32,185 bases of DNA, taken from NCBI GenBank assembly GCA_903861195.1, contig CAIOTJ010000107.1:1-32185 (forward strand), written 5' to 3'. Shown piece by piece: positions 25,139 to 32,185 of the stretch. A program made the translations under genes and the position numbers. Below the pieces are notes generated by a model, which saw nothing but the letters and a program-made list of their open reading frames with translations, had not been told where the DNA came from and ran no database searches. The first letter of the stretch is position 1. Every line of letters starts with the position of its first letter. This stretch comes from an uncultured Planctomycetaceae bacterium. Lineage in GTDB: Bacteria; Planctomycetota; Planctomycetia; Planctomycetales; Planctomycetaceae.

Positions 25139-28100
25139 ATGTCGGAAGAAACGCCCCACAAACGCCCCCACTCGGCGGTCACCCTGTATGTGGTTCACCA
25201 TCCCGATTGCAAGATGGCGGGAGATCTTGCGGGAAAACTCTATGAATGGTTTCGGCTGGGTTATCAGACGGGGGATACGGGAAGTGTGTCGATGCCTTTT
25301 TGGATTCGTTGCCAGCTCATTAAGGCGGCCCGGGGAAATGAATTATCTGTCGCTTCGAATGGTCAACGCGATTTACCGAATCAGTTTCGGCTGAAACCCG
25401 ACATCAAATTTTCTGATGCCCAGGTGAACATCGTGATCCTCCTGACGAGCCATGAACTGGTGCTCGATCCGGACTGGAGAGCAGCCTTGCTGTTGCTGCA
25501 GAAGGAGGTGGCGCTCAACCGTGAGGAAATGGCACGCAGTCGGACTCGGCGAAACGACGACCCAACGCGCCCCTCGCCGTCGTATCAAATCGAATTGCTT
25601 CCGGCAGTCCTGGATGACAGTTTCTACACCCTGACGCCGATCTATGAGAATCACAATCCGCTGCGCCTCTCGCATCTCGAATCCGACGAAGAGAAGATGG
25701 CGGTTTTACGGCGCGGTGTTCTCGAGATGACTGCCCGCACTGTGTCGGCCAGCCTTCAGGAGAACGCGTCCGGAACAGGGGAGATGAGAGTATTCTTGAG
25801 TCATGCGAAACGGGACGGTACCGCGATTGCCGAAGCACTTCGCGACGCGATTCGTCGGTTCGGCCAATTGACTCCATGGTATGATTCGAACGATTTGGCG
25901 ATCTCCCAGGGTTGGACCAAGACTCTCAATGCCGCGATGGACAGCACCACGGAAGGGATGATTGCGGTGGTGACAGACGCCTACCCCACTCGCCCCTGGT
26001 GCCGGAAAGAACTGCAGACCGCCCGCACACCTCGGGAGTATCCGCCGAATCCATCCAGGATCCAGGCGCGATCCAAGGTCTTTGCCCTGCAGCCGGTGAT
26101 CGCGGTCATGCAGCTGGGCAACAACTGGACCCGCGGCTTGGCCACGCTGGAGGGGATTCCCCGGGTCGGCTGGTTGACCACCCAACCGTTGCAGTCGATC
26201 GAGGGAATTGTCGACCGGCTGGTACTGGAAATGATGCTGCACAAGGTGCGCCGTAAGACCGCTCTTGATCTGGCCCTGCGGGCGAATGACCCCTCGGTGT
26301 GGTTTCTCACCTGGGTGCCCGATGGGTGGACCGTGGCGCAGTTGGCGAAGGAATTCCTCAAAATCAATCCCACAGCTTCGATAGAACATCCCGGCACATC
26401 CTCCACCATGGCCGACCGAGGTCTGACGATTGTCTACCCCGGAGTAGAACTGTCTCCTGCCGAAAAAGAGGATCTGGAGATTCAATTGCAGGCATTTGGC
26501 ACAGAGGTCCAACTCCTGAGCTATCAGGAATGGGACGAACGCCAACTGCGGGGCAACTCCACAATCGAAACTGCGAATTCCTCCAGAAAACAGTCCCTGC
26601 TGATTGCCCTGTCAGCCGGCGGTGACCCCACAGAACTGGCGAGTGAAGGACTCCGGGTGGAACACGTCGATGAATTGTTTGAACGCGTTACGATGCGCGT
26701 CCTGGCGGCCGGACACCGCATCGCCTTCGGTGGCTCATTGAATAATCCCAATGCACGGCTGACTCAAAACATGATCGATACCACCCTGCGATGGAGGACT
26801 CAGCGCGACGAACAGCCGGTCGCCAGCGACGACGCCGAGTTGCCCCATGATTCCCAGCCGGCCAATGTCATCCAGCCGACCAGAGATTATCTCACCACAC
26901 CCGGGGATTGGCCTCTTGTCAACTACAGTGCTTTTCCCCACGGCAATGACCTGCAGCCAGAACAGGAGGCCCGCTGGATTGGCCTGTGCCGAGTCAAGCG
27001 AATCACGCCCCGCGGCCTGGCGGTCTCCGATCAGGCGCTCAAGTCAGACTGCCTCGTCTTGCGCCGCGACCTTGCCAAACTTCATGCCGACGCACTCTCG
27101 AAGATGCGACGGCTCTCGAGCCGGCATGCCGATCTGCGAATTGTCTGGGGAGGCAAAATCCGCGGTGCATCGGGTTGGATGTCTGGAATCCTCGAAGAGA
27201 TCGGGTGCTCACTCGAACAGCGGCAACCGGTCCTGATTATCGGTGCACTCGGGGGTTGTGCCGGTCTCGTCGCCAAATTTCTCGCCGATGTCAACCAGGC
27301 ATGGCCAAAGGATCTTTCGCTCGCCGCGTGCAGCAACGACTCCCGGGATGCCTGGTTGAGTGCCGAGGAGCGCCGCATGCTCGAAACTCGGTTCAAGGGT
27401 TACCAGCAGCTGCTTATCGAGTACCGGGCAGAACTTCATGGTGATCTTCCCAAAGTCGCTGGGATCTCGCGCACCCTGTTGAAAAGTGCTCTCGACAGCA
27501 ATCGCAGTACTTCCCAGATTCTGTCCGACGTCGAACAATTCCTGGCCGAGGTCCAAGCTGCCGGGTTGCACCGCTGCCGCACCCCCGCCCCACAACACGT
27601 CCACTCTTCCAGGGTTGTTCGGGGAGCCCCCTCGGCGCACCCCGGAAAATCCCGCCACCCCATGCCCAACCCCCGTCTCCGACAACAAATCGCCTTCGAA
27701 GCCGCCCGGCTCATGTACGAACGACAGGAGTCGGAGTACATGCGGGCCAAACTGCGGGCCGCCCGCCGCGTCTGCCGCGACTGGGTCAAAAACTCCGATC
27801 TCCCCAGCAATGCCGAGATCCGCGAACATGTCCAGCAGTTCGCCCGCCTGTTCGAGGGGGAGCAGCGCACCGCCAACCTGCGCGACATGCGGCTCGAAGC
27901 GCTCCGGCTCATGCGGCTGCTCGCCCGGTTCAAGCCCCGCCTCATTGGCAGCGTGCTGACCGGTTACATCCGCCACGGGTCCGACATCGACATCCATCTC
28001 TTCAGCGACAGCACCCTGCCCATCGAGTCGATTCTCGAAGAGGAGGGGCTGCCCTTCACCATCGAGAAAAAGCAGATTCTCAAAGCGGGGGCCGAGCGCG

Positions 28101-28765
28101 TTTTCACACATATCCACGTGGCCGACCGCTTCCCGGTCGAGTTCACGGTGTATGGCAGCCATCAGGGGAACGAACATTTCCGCAGCTCGATCACCGGCCA
28201 GCCAATCGAACGGGCCGACATCCCCCAGCTCGAAGAACTGCTGCGCCGCGAATACCCCGACCTCGCCCTCGAAGAGGAACTGACCGCCGCCGCCGAAAAG
28301 GTCGACCGGTTCCAGGTCTACCGCGCGCTGCTGCTCCCCCTGGCCGGGGTCGCGCAGAGCCGCGAGTGGCATCCCGAAGGAGATGCTCTGTACCACTCGC
28401 TGCAGGTCTTCGAGCTGGCCTGCGAAGAGCTGCCGTACGACGAAGAGTTCCAACTGGCGGCCCTGCTGCACGATGTGGGCAAGGGGATCGATCCGTACGA
28501 TCACGTGCGCACGGGGCTGGAGGCGCTGGAGGGGTACATCACCCCCCGCACCCGCTGGCTGATCGAGCACCATATGGAGGCCCGGGCCCTGGCCGACGGT
28601 ACCCTGGGGGCCCGCGCCCGACAACGCCTGGAAGCGTCGCCCGACTTTGAAGAACTGAAACTGCTGGCCGACTGCGACCGCCGGGGCCGCGTCCCCGGGG
28701 CCCAGGTCTGCGACGTCGACGACGCCCTCGACACCATTCGCGAGCTGGCACGGCAGTGCGGATAA
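25139..28765 (+). CDS. TIR-SLOG protein 2 fused to nucleotidyltransferase-HD module
   Basis: 1208 residues from the ATG at 25139 (MSEETPHKRP). A TATAAC at 25064-25069 may be its -10 box. Residues 15-800 repeat the layout of the previous gene: TIR-like domain (15-205), TIR (217-295; VFLSHAKRDG, WYDSND, PWCRKE with Glu291), TWVPD (391-395), IVYPG, and SLOG (about 485-715; LLIALSAGGD, AGHRIAFGGSL, LRIVWGGKIRG, LIIGALGGCAGLVAKFL). The paralogue stops about 10 residues after the point matching residue 803. Here the frame instead passes a Pro/His/Arg-rich linker (808-841) and enters MPNPRLRQQIAFEAARLMY at 842. That part has a Pol-beta-type NTase motif GSVLTGYIRHGSDID (937-951) and an HD phosphohydrolase motif (His1086, His1111-Asp1112, Asp near 1178). 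Codons before the linker are less GC-biased than after it. Residue 842 is an ATG (27662), so two separate proteins remain possible. Confidence 0.78.
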   Translation: MSEETPHKRPHSAVTLYVVHHPDCKMAGDLAGKLYEWFRLGYQTGDTGSVSMPFWIRCQLIKAARGNELSVASNGQRDLPNQFRLKPDIKFSDAQVNIVILLTSHELVLDPDWRAALLLLQKEVALNREEMARSRTRRNDDPTRPSPSYQIELLPAVLDDSFYTLTPIYENHNPLRLSHLESDEEKMAVLRRGVLEMTARTVSASLQENASGTGEMRVFLSHAKRDGTAIAEALRDAIRRFGQLTPWYDSNDLAISQGWTKTLNAAMDSTTEGMIAVVTDAYPTRPWCRKELQTARTPREYPPNPSRIQARSKVFALQPVIAVMQLGNNWTRGLATLEGIPRVGWLTTQPLQSIEGIVDRLVLEMMLHKVRRKTALDLALRANDPSVWFLTWVPDGWTVAQLAKEFLKINPTASIEHPGTSSTMADRGLTIVYPGVELSPAEKEDLEIQLQAFGTEVQLLSYQEWDERQLRGNSTIETANSSRKQSLLIALSAGGDPTELASEGLRVEHVDELFERVTMRVLAAGHRIAFGGSLNNPNARLTQNMIDTTLRWRTQRDEQPVASDDAELPHDSQPANVIQPTRDYLTTPGDWPLVNYSAFPHGNDLQPEQEARWIGLCRVKRITPRGLAVSDQALKSDCLVLRRDLAKLHADALSKMRRLSSRHADLRIVWGGKIRGASGWMSGILEEIGCSLEQRQPVLIIGALGGCAGLVAKFLADVNQAWPKDLSLAACSNDSRDAWLSAEERRMLETRFKGYQQLLIEYRAELHGDLPKVAGISRTLLKSALDSNRSTSQILSDVEQFLAEVQAAGLHRCRTPAPQHVHSSRVVRGAPSAHPGKSRHPMPNPRLRQQIAFEAARLMYERQESEYMRAKLRAARRVCRDWVKNSDLPSNAEIREHVQQFARLFEGEQRTANLRDMRLEALRLMRLLARFKPRLIGSVLTGYIRHGSDIDIHLFSDSTLPIESILEEEGLPFTIEKKQILKAGAERVFTHIHVADRFPVEFTVYGSHQGNEHFRSSITGQPIERADIPQLEELLRREYPDLALEEELTAAAEKVDRFQVYRALLLPLAGVAQSREWHPEGDALYHSLQVFELACEELPYDEEFQLAALLHDVGKGIDPYDHVRTGLEALEGYITPRTRWLIEHHMEARALADGTLGARARQRLEASPDFEELKLLADCDRRGRVPGAQVCDVDDALDTIRELARQCG

Positions 28766-29618
28766 AGACCGGGGGCAGTCGCCGCCGTCTGAATAAGACA
28801 TCAGGGAAAAAACGTTCAGGCCCGAATCGAGCGCGGGAGTCCAGCGGCTTCCGCGAGGCTGTCCATGCACGGCAATTTCGGGTCCATCACTTTGGATTTT
28901 GACCCGGTGGGCGCTTTGGTCCTGTTTGGCCCGCCACGCCCCAAAGACAACGCACGGTGCGGCAACTCTCTCCCGGCGATGGGCTCATCTCCCGTTCCGC
29001 GTGCCCCGCAACGGCTCAAGACGGAATTCCCTGAGACTTCCGCATTGCCCCCGGTTCGCCATCGGGGTCTCGCCCGAGTGTCTTGTCCTGCACAAAACGC
29101 TCACGAGGCACGCCTCTTGAGCTCTGGCCAACTGGTCCTCTTTCAAGCGCCCCAGGGCACCCCCGTTGCCGGGACTTGTGCCCGAGTTTGAGGTGGTTAT
29201 TGGTCATCCGCGCATTGGATCGCAATTCCGCGCGTTTGGCTGACCTGCGGACCGGTCTTTGTCCGATTCCCACCGGGAGAGCGGCCCACGCAACCCCCAA
29301 AGTCACTGGGTGTGCCGTGGGATGGCAGCGGAGCGCGACTTCCCGGCCGGCGCGATTTCCGTGTCCACCCTCCGGTCGTCCCCCCTGCAGAGAACCTCGT
29401 CTGCGAAGTCTGGGGAGTCTGGGTCACCAAAAAACGCCGCAGCCCGCACAACCGGCACCTTTGGTATGGAAAGATGGAGGCAATATGGGGTTTGGTAAAA
29501 ACAAGTGGCTTGGGTGGAGTGGATTGGGTTTGTCGGTCGAACCTAAGTGGGGTTGGGGAGAGTGTGCTCCCCGTGTCGAAACAATGTCAGAGCGTTGTCA
29601 GTGGTCAGGAATCATCCC
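28766..29618. other. Gene-free stretch before the YTV gene
   Basis: 853 bases without a supportable gene. Frames of 60-190 codons exist on both strands (for example 29083-29649 rightward, 29016-29306 leftward), but they are Pro/Arg/Ser-rich, lack family motifs and overlap each other. No clear terminator was found after the TIR-SLOG-NTase gene. The part from about 29450 to 29600 is G-rich on the plus strand and may be a long untranslated leader of the YTV gene. Confidence 0.45.
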
Positions 29619-30983
29619 ATGCGACTCCGAACTTCCTCCCCCGTGCTGATGGCCGTGCTGCTGGCCATTGGCTTCGCCGGGGAAGCGTCCGCCTGCTATT
29701 GCGGGGCGGCCAGCTTCAAACGATGTGCCAGTGCCTGCAGCACACCCAGCGAGGTCTGCGCCCCTCCCGTGCGCCTCGTCACAACCTACAAGACAGTGCA
29801 GGAGACGGTCTGGGAGCCCGAGACCTACACCTGCAAGAAGACGGTCTTCGACACCATCTGCGAACCGGTTCCGCAGCAGTGCACCAAGACCGTGTACGAC
29901 ACCTGCTACACCGAAGAACCGTACACCGTCTGCCGGCCCGTCTACACGACCCAGTACCGCGAAGAGCAGTACACCGTGTGCCGTCCGGTCTACCAGACCA
30001 CGTACCGCGAAGAGCAGTACACGGTTTCGCGTCCCGTCTACGAGACCCACTACCGCGAAGAGCAGTACACGGTCTGCCGTCCGGTCTATCAGACCCAGTA
30101 CCGTGAGTGTGCCTACACGGTCTGTCGTCCGGTCTACCAGACCCTCTACCGCGAAGTGCAGCAAACCCACTTCCAGACGATCCGCGAAACCCACTACCGC
30201 ACCGTCACCCAGACCACCTGCCGGCCTGTGACGGAGACCAGCTACAAGACCATCTGCACCGGTGATTGGCAGACCACCACCGAGACCATCCCCGGCGCCA
30301 CCTACCAGGTGACCGTCCAGGATCCCGGCCAGTGGGTCTTCGATCCCTGCACCTGCTGCTGCTGCTACGTCCCCGGACCCTGCCGCGTCGAATGCCGGCA
30401 GTGCCCCCCGACCATCTGTCACAAGAAGGTCTGGGTGCCCCGCACCGAGCAGGTCCCCGTGACCTGCACCCGGTGGGTCTCGGAAGAGCAGACCTGTCAG
30501 GTCCCCTACACCGTCTGCAAGCAGGTCCCCTACACGACCACTCGCAGCGTTCCCTACACGGTCTGTCACATGGAGCAGCAGGTCTGCCGTCGCCAGATCC
30601 CCTACACCACCTGCACCATGACCACCCAGGTCTGCACCCGTCGGATCCCCTACCGGACCTGCCGGATGGTGACCCAGGTCTGCACCCGCCGGATTCCCTG
30701 CACCACCTGCACGATGACCACGCAGGTCTGCACCCGTCGGATTCCCTACTCCACCTGCCAGATGGTCAGCGAGACCCGCACCCGTCGCGTGGCTCACTGC
30801 GTCCCCCGGCAGGTCAACTACACCACCTACACCTACGTCACCCGTTGCGTGCCCCGTGAGATCTGCGTGACGCAGACCCGCTGTGTGCCCAAGACGGTCT
30901 GCCGCCAGGTTCCCGTCACCGTCTGCGTCGCCGATCCCTGTGCCCAGCCCGCCGCCCAGACCGCGGCCCGCTGCGGTCGCTGA
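29619..30983 (+). CDS. YTV-repeat, cysteine-rich surface protein
   Basis: 454 residues from the ATG at 29619, chosen because AGGA precedes it by nine bases and a signal peptide follows (MRLRTSSPVLMAVLLAIGFAGEASA). The mature protein starts with CYCGAASFKRCASAC. Five copies of a 16-residue unit (YTVCRPVY plus TQYREEQ-like) run from residue 102 to about 180 at exact spacing. A second series, RRIPYTTCTMTTQVCT, also has a 16-residue period near the C-terminus. Between them lies CTCCCCYVPGPCRVECRQC. These YTV repeats are known from planctomycetes, whose envelope contains much cystine-rich protein; cross-linking by disulfides is likely but inferred. There is no enzymatic motif. A clear hairpin follows the stop. 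Confidence 0.9.
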   Translation: MRLRTSSPVLMAVLLAIGFAGEASACYCGAASFKRCASACSTPSEVCAPPVRLVTTYKTVQETVWEPETYTCKKTVFDTICEPVPQQCTKTVYDTCYTEEPYTVCRPVYTTQYREEQYTVCRPVYQTTYREEQYTVSRPVYETHYREEQYTVCRPVYQTQYRECAYTVCRPVYQTLYREVQQTHFQTIRETHYRTVTQTTCRPVTETSYKTICTGDWQTTTETIPGATYQVTVQDPGQWVFDPCTCCCCYVPGPCRVECRQCPPTICHKKVWVPRTEQVPVTCTRWVSEEQTCQVPYTVCKQVPYTTTRSVPYTVCHMEQQVCRRQIPYTTCTMTTQVCTRRIPYRTCRMVTQVCTRRIPCTTCTMTTQVCTRRIPYSTCQMVSETRTRRVAHCVPRQVNYTTYTYVTRCVPREICVTQTRCVPKTVCRQVPVTVCVADPCAQPAAQTAARCGR

Positions 30984-31030
30984 TCGGCGACCGGCTGGAA
31001 TCTGACCGATTCCACCACTGTTCGACGCCT

Positions 31031-31066
31031 GCAGGGGGTTGGTTCTCGCCAACCCCCTGTTGCGTT
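31031..31066 (+). terminator. Hairpin after the YTV gene
   Basis: CAGGGGGTTGG (31032-31042) pairs perfectly with CCAACCCCCTG (31049-31059) across a six-base loop, followed by TTGCG and then TTCTTT. It lies about 48 bases after the YTV stop and 45 before the end of the converging glycosyltransferase gene, so it can serve the YTV transcript and perhaps both. Confidence 0.7.
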
Positions 31067-31103
31067 CTTTGGGATCCGCTTCCCGGCCCGGCGGTCTACT
31101 GGC

Positions 31104-32185
31104 TCACCCCTGCCGTGCCCCGCCCCGCGATATGACCCTCCCCAACGCCTCGCGCACCCGGGCCACCTCCAACGCCGCGAAGCAGGCGTGCCGACGCTCG
31201 CCTGTGAACGGACATTCCTTCCGATAGCTGGCCGCACACTCCACAGTCGTCGCCACCAACGCGTGCGCCAGGTCACCCCCCGTTGCGGACGGCGTTTGTG
31301 CCGGCACCTGTCCCAACGGCACCGGTCCCGACTGCACCGGGCTCGTGCAGGTGAAAAGCCCCACCACCGGCGTTCCCAATCCCGCCGCGAGATGCATCGG
31401 CCCCGAGTCGTTCGACAAGACGGCATCGACCCCCCCCAACAGCGCCGCCAACTGCTTCAGCGACGTCTGCCCCGCCAGGTTCAGCACCCGGGTACCGCTC
31501 CCCGCCAGACCGTCGGCCACCCCCTGCGCCAGCGGCAACTCTCCCCCCGAACCCACCAGAATCGCCGTCCCCGCAATCCCGCGCAGGGCCTGGGCGAACT
31601 GGGCCGGGGGCCAGCGTTTGGTCACCCACGCCGCCCCGGCATGCACCGCCACCACCGGCCGCGGCAGGCCCTGCAGTTGTTGTTGGGCCCAGTCATGTTC
31701 CTGGGAGGACAGCGCCAGTTCCAGATCCCGCGGCACATCCCCCAGCCCCAGCCACTCGGCCACCCGCCAATACCGCGCATGGGCCGGCACCGCGCGCTCT
31801 GTCCCCGGAACCAGCCCCGTACACGCCAGATGCGACCCTTCCCGCGCCGTCTGCAAACCGAGCCGCAGCCGGGCCCCCGTGACCCGCGTCATCACCCCCG
31901 TCCGCAACAGCCCCTGCAGATCGAGCACCAGGTCGAACCGGTGCGAGCGCAGGTCCGACAACAGCCGCAGGTACCGGGTGAAGCCCCCCCGCCGCTGAAA
32001 CGGAATGGTCCCCGCCAGCCGCGGCTGAGCGCTCAGCAGGCTCTCGAACTCGCGGTTGATCACCCAGTGCACCGTCGCCCCCGGCCAGGCGGTCTGCAGC
32101 ACCCGCGCGAGGGGGAGAGACTGCACCACATCCCCGAGAGCACTGGGCTTGATGACCACGATCCGCCGAATCGCCTGCTCCCGCA
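31104..32185 (-). CDS. Glycosyltransferase family 9 (heptosyltransferase-like)
   Basis: At least 351 residues. A GTG at 32159 gives MVIKPSALGDVVQSLPLARVLQ, but the frame stays open to the window edge with residues REQAIRRI in front that fit the family (RIVVIKPSALGD), so the true start may lie outside. The N-terminal half has the GT9 motif KPSALGDVV and DLVLDLQGLLRTG. The C-terminal half has VVAVHAGAAWVTKRWPP (sugar-nucleotide binding), AILVGSGGE, NLAGQTSLKQLAALL and NDSGPMHLAAGLGTPVVGLF, the signature of ADP-heptose:LPS heptosyltransferases. Cysteines near the C-terminus (CAASYRKECPF, HACF) are an extra not needed for catalysis. It probably adds a sugar to lipopolysaccharide core or a related glycan at the inner membrane. 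It faces the YTV gene. Confidence 0.9.
   Translation of the reverse strand, partial: REQAIRRIVVIKPSALGDVVQSLPLARVLQTAWPGATVHWVINREFESLLSAQPRLAGTIPFQRRGGFTRYLRLLSDLRSHRFDLVLDLQGLLRTGVMTRVTGARLRLGLQTAREGSHLACTGLVPGTERAVPAHARYWRVAEWLGLGDVPRDLELALSSQEHDWAQQQLQGLPRPVVAVHAGAAWVTKRWPPAQFAQALRGIAGTAILVGSGGELPLAQGVADGLAGSGTRVLNLAGQTSLKQLAALLGGVDAVLSNDSGPMHLAAGLGTPVVGLFTCTSPVQSGPVPLGQVPAQTPSATGGDLAHALVATTVECAASYRKECPFTGERRHACFAALEVARVREALGRVISRGGARQG

Noticed and set aside
27662-28765. Calling the NTase module a CBASS cGAS/DncV-type cyclase
   Set aside because: The motif GS-x10-DID with a C-terminal HD domain is just as compatible with CCA-adding or related NTases, and no CBASS effector or accessory gene is present, so only NTase-HD is claimed.
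27662-28765. Annotating the NTase-HD part as a separate gene
   Set aside because: The frame is continuous from 25139 and no strong ribosome-binding site precedes the ATG at 27662; the option is recorded in the findings instead.
27209-28870. Leftward open frame of 553 codons antisense to the NTase-HD region
   Set aside because: The plus strand has the GSDID and HD motifs; the antisense frame has none.

Overview
The window looks like a chromosomal segment of a planctomycete. It is GC-rich and carries several hallmarks of that phylum together: a DUF1559 prepilin-like protein, a YTV-repeat cysteine-rich protein, a large secreted FGly-type sulfatase, PEP-CTERM proteins, a PQQ-like propeller lipoprotein with a WRGP motif, and an ECF sigma factor whose stop codon overlaps the start of a Ser/Thr kinase with a C-terminal propeller. 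No species can be named from the sequence alone, and no RNA genes, insertion sequences or CRISPR arrays were seen.

Layout. Positions 1-234 hold the start of a leftward unknown membrane protein. From 235 to 1262 there is no gene, only a palindrome-rich GGCCC/GGGCC repeat cluster. Positions 1263-6428 hold three leftward secreted proteins (PQQ-like lipoprotein, esterase, sulfatase). A roughly 950-base gap containing an orphan hairpin-T-tract terminator leads to two rightward tandem PEP-CTERM paralogues (7384-9231). An arsenic cassette follows: leftward arsC, then rightward arsR and an aquaporin sharing an ATGA overlap, all controlled from a 132-base divergent region that contains nested palindromes. 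A secreted SMP-30/gluconolactonase-like protein (11147-12148) is followed by a second intergenic repeat (two inverted copies of about 105 bases). Leftward genes come next: DUF1559 protein, PepSY-type membrane protein and small lipoprotein as one probable operon (15931-12874), then the ECF sigma factor and kinase (20224-16161). Rightward queC and queE make precursors of 7-deazaguanine (queuosine pathway).

The most interesting part is 22429-28765. Two large paralogues in tandem share the order TIR-like domain, TIR domain with its conserved C-terminal glutamate, and SLOG-like nucleotide-sensor domain. This is the TIR/SLOG partnership known from Thoeris-type NAD-based immunity, but here it is within single polypeptides. 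The second paralogue continues in frame, without a stop, into a nucleotidyltransferase plus HD-domain protein of about 367 residues. The TIR-SLOG part of that gene is visibly less GC-biased than the NTase-HD part. This suggests an acquired defence-like gene fused to a resident gene, or a real four-module signalling protein (nucleotide synthesis, sensing, NAD cleavage and hydrolysis on one chain). The function is inference; no experimental system is identified here.

The right end holds a gene-free stretch, the YTV-repeat protein with a terminator behind it, and a leftward family 9 glycosyltransferase that runs to the window edge.
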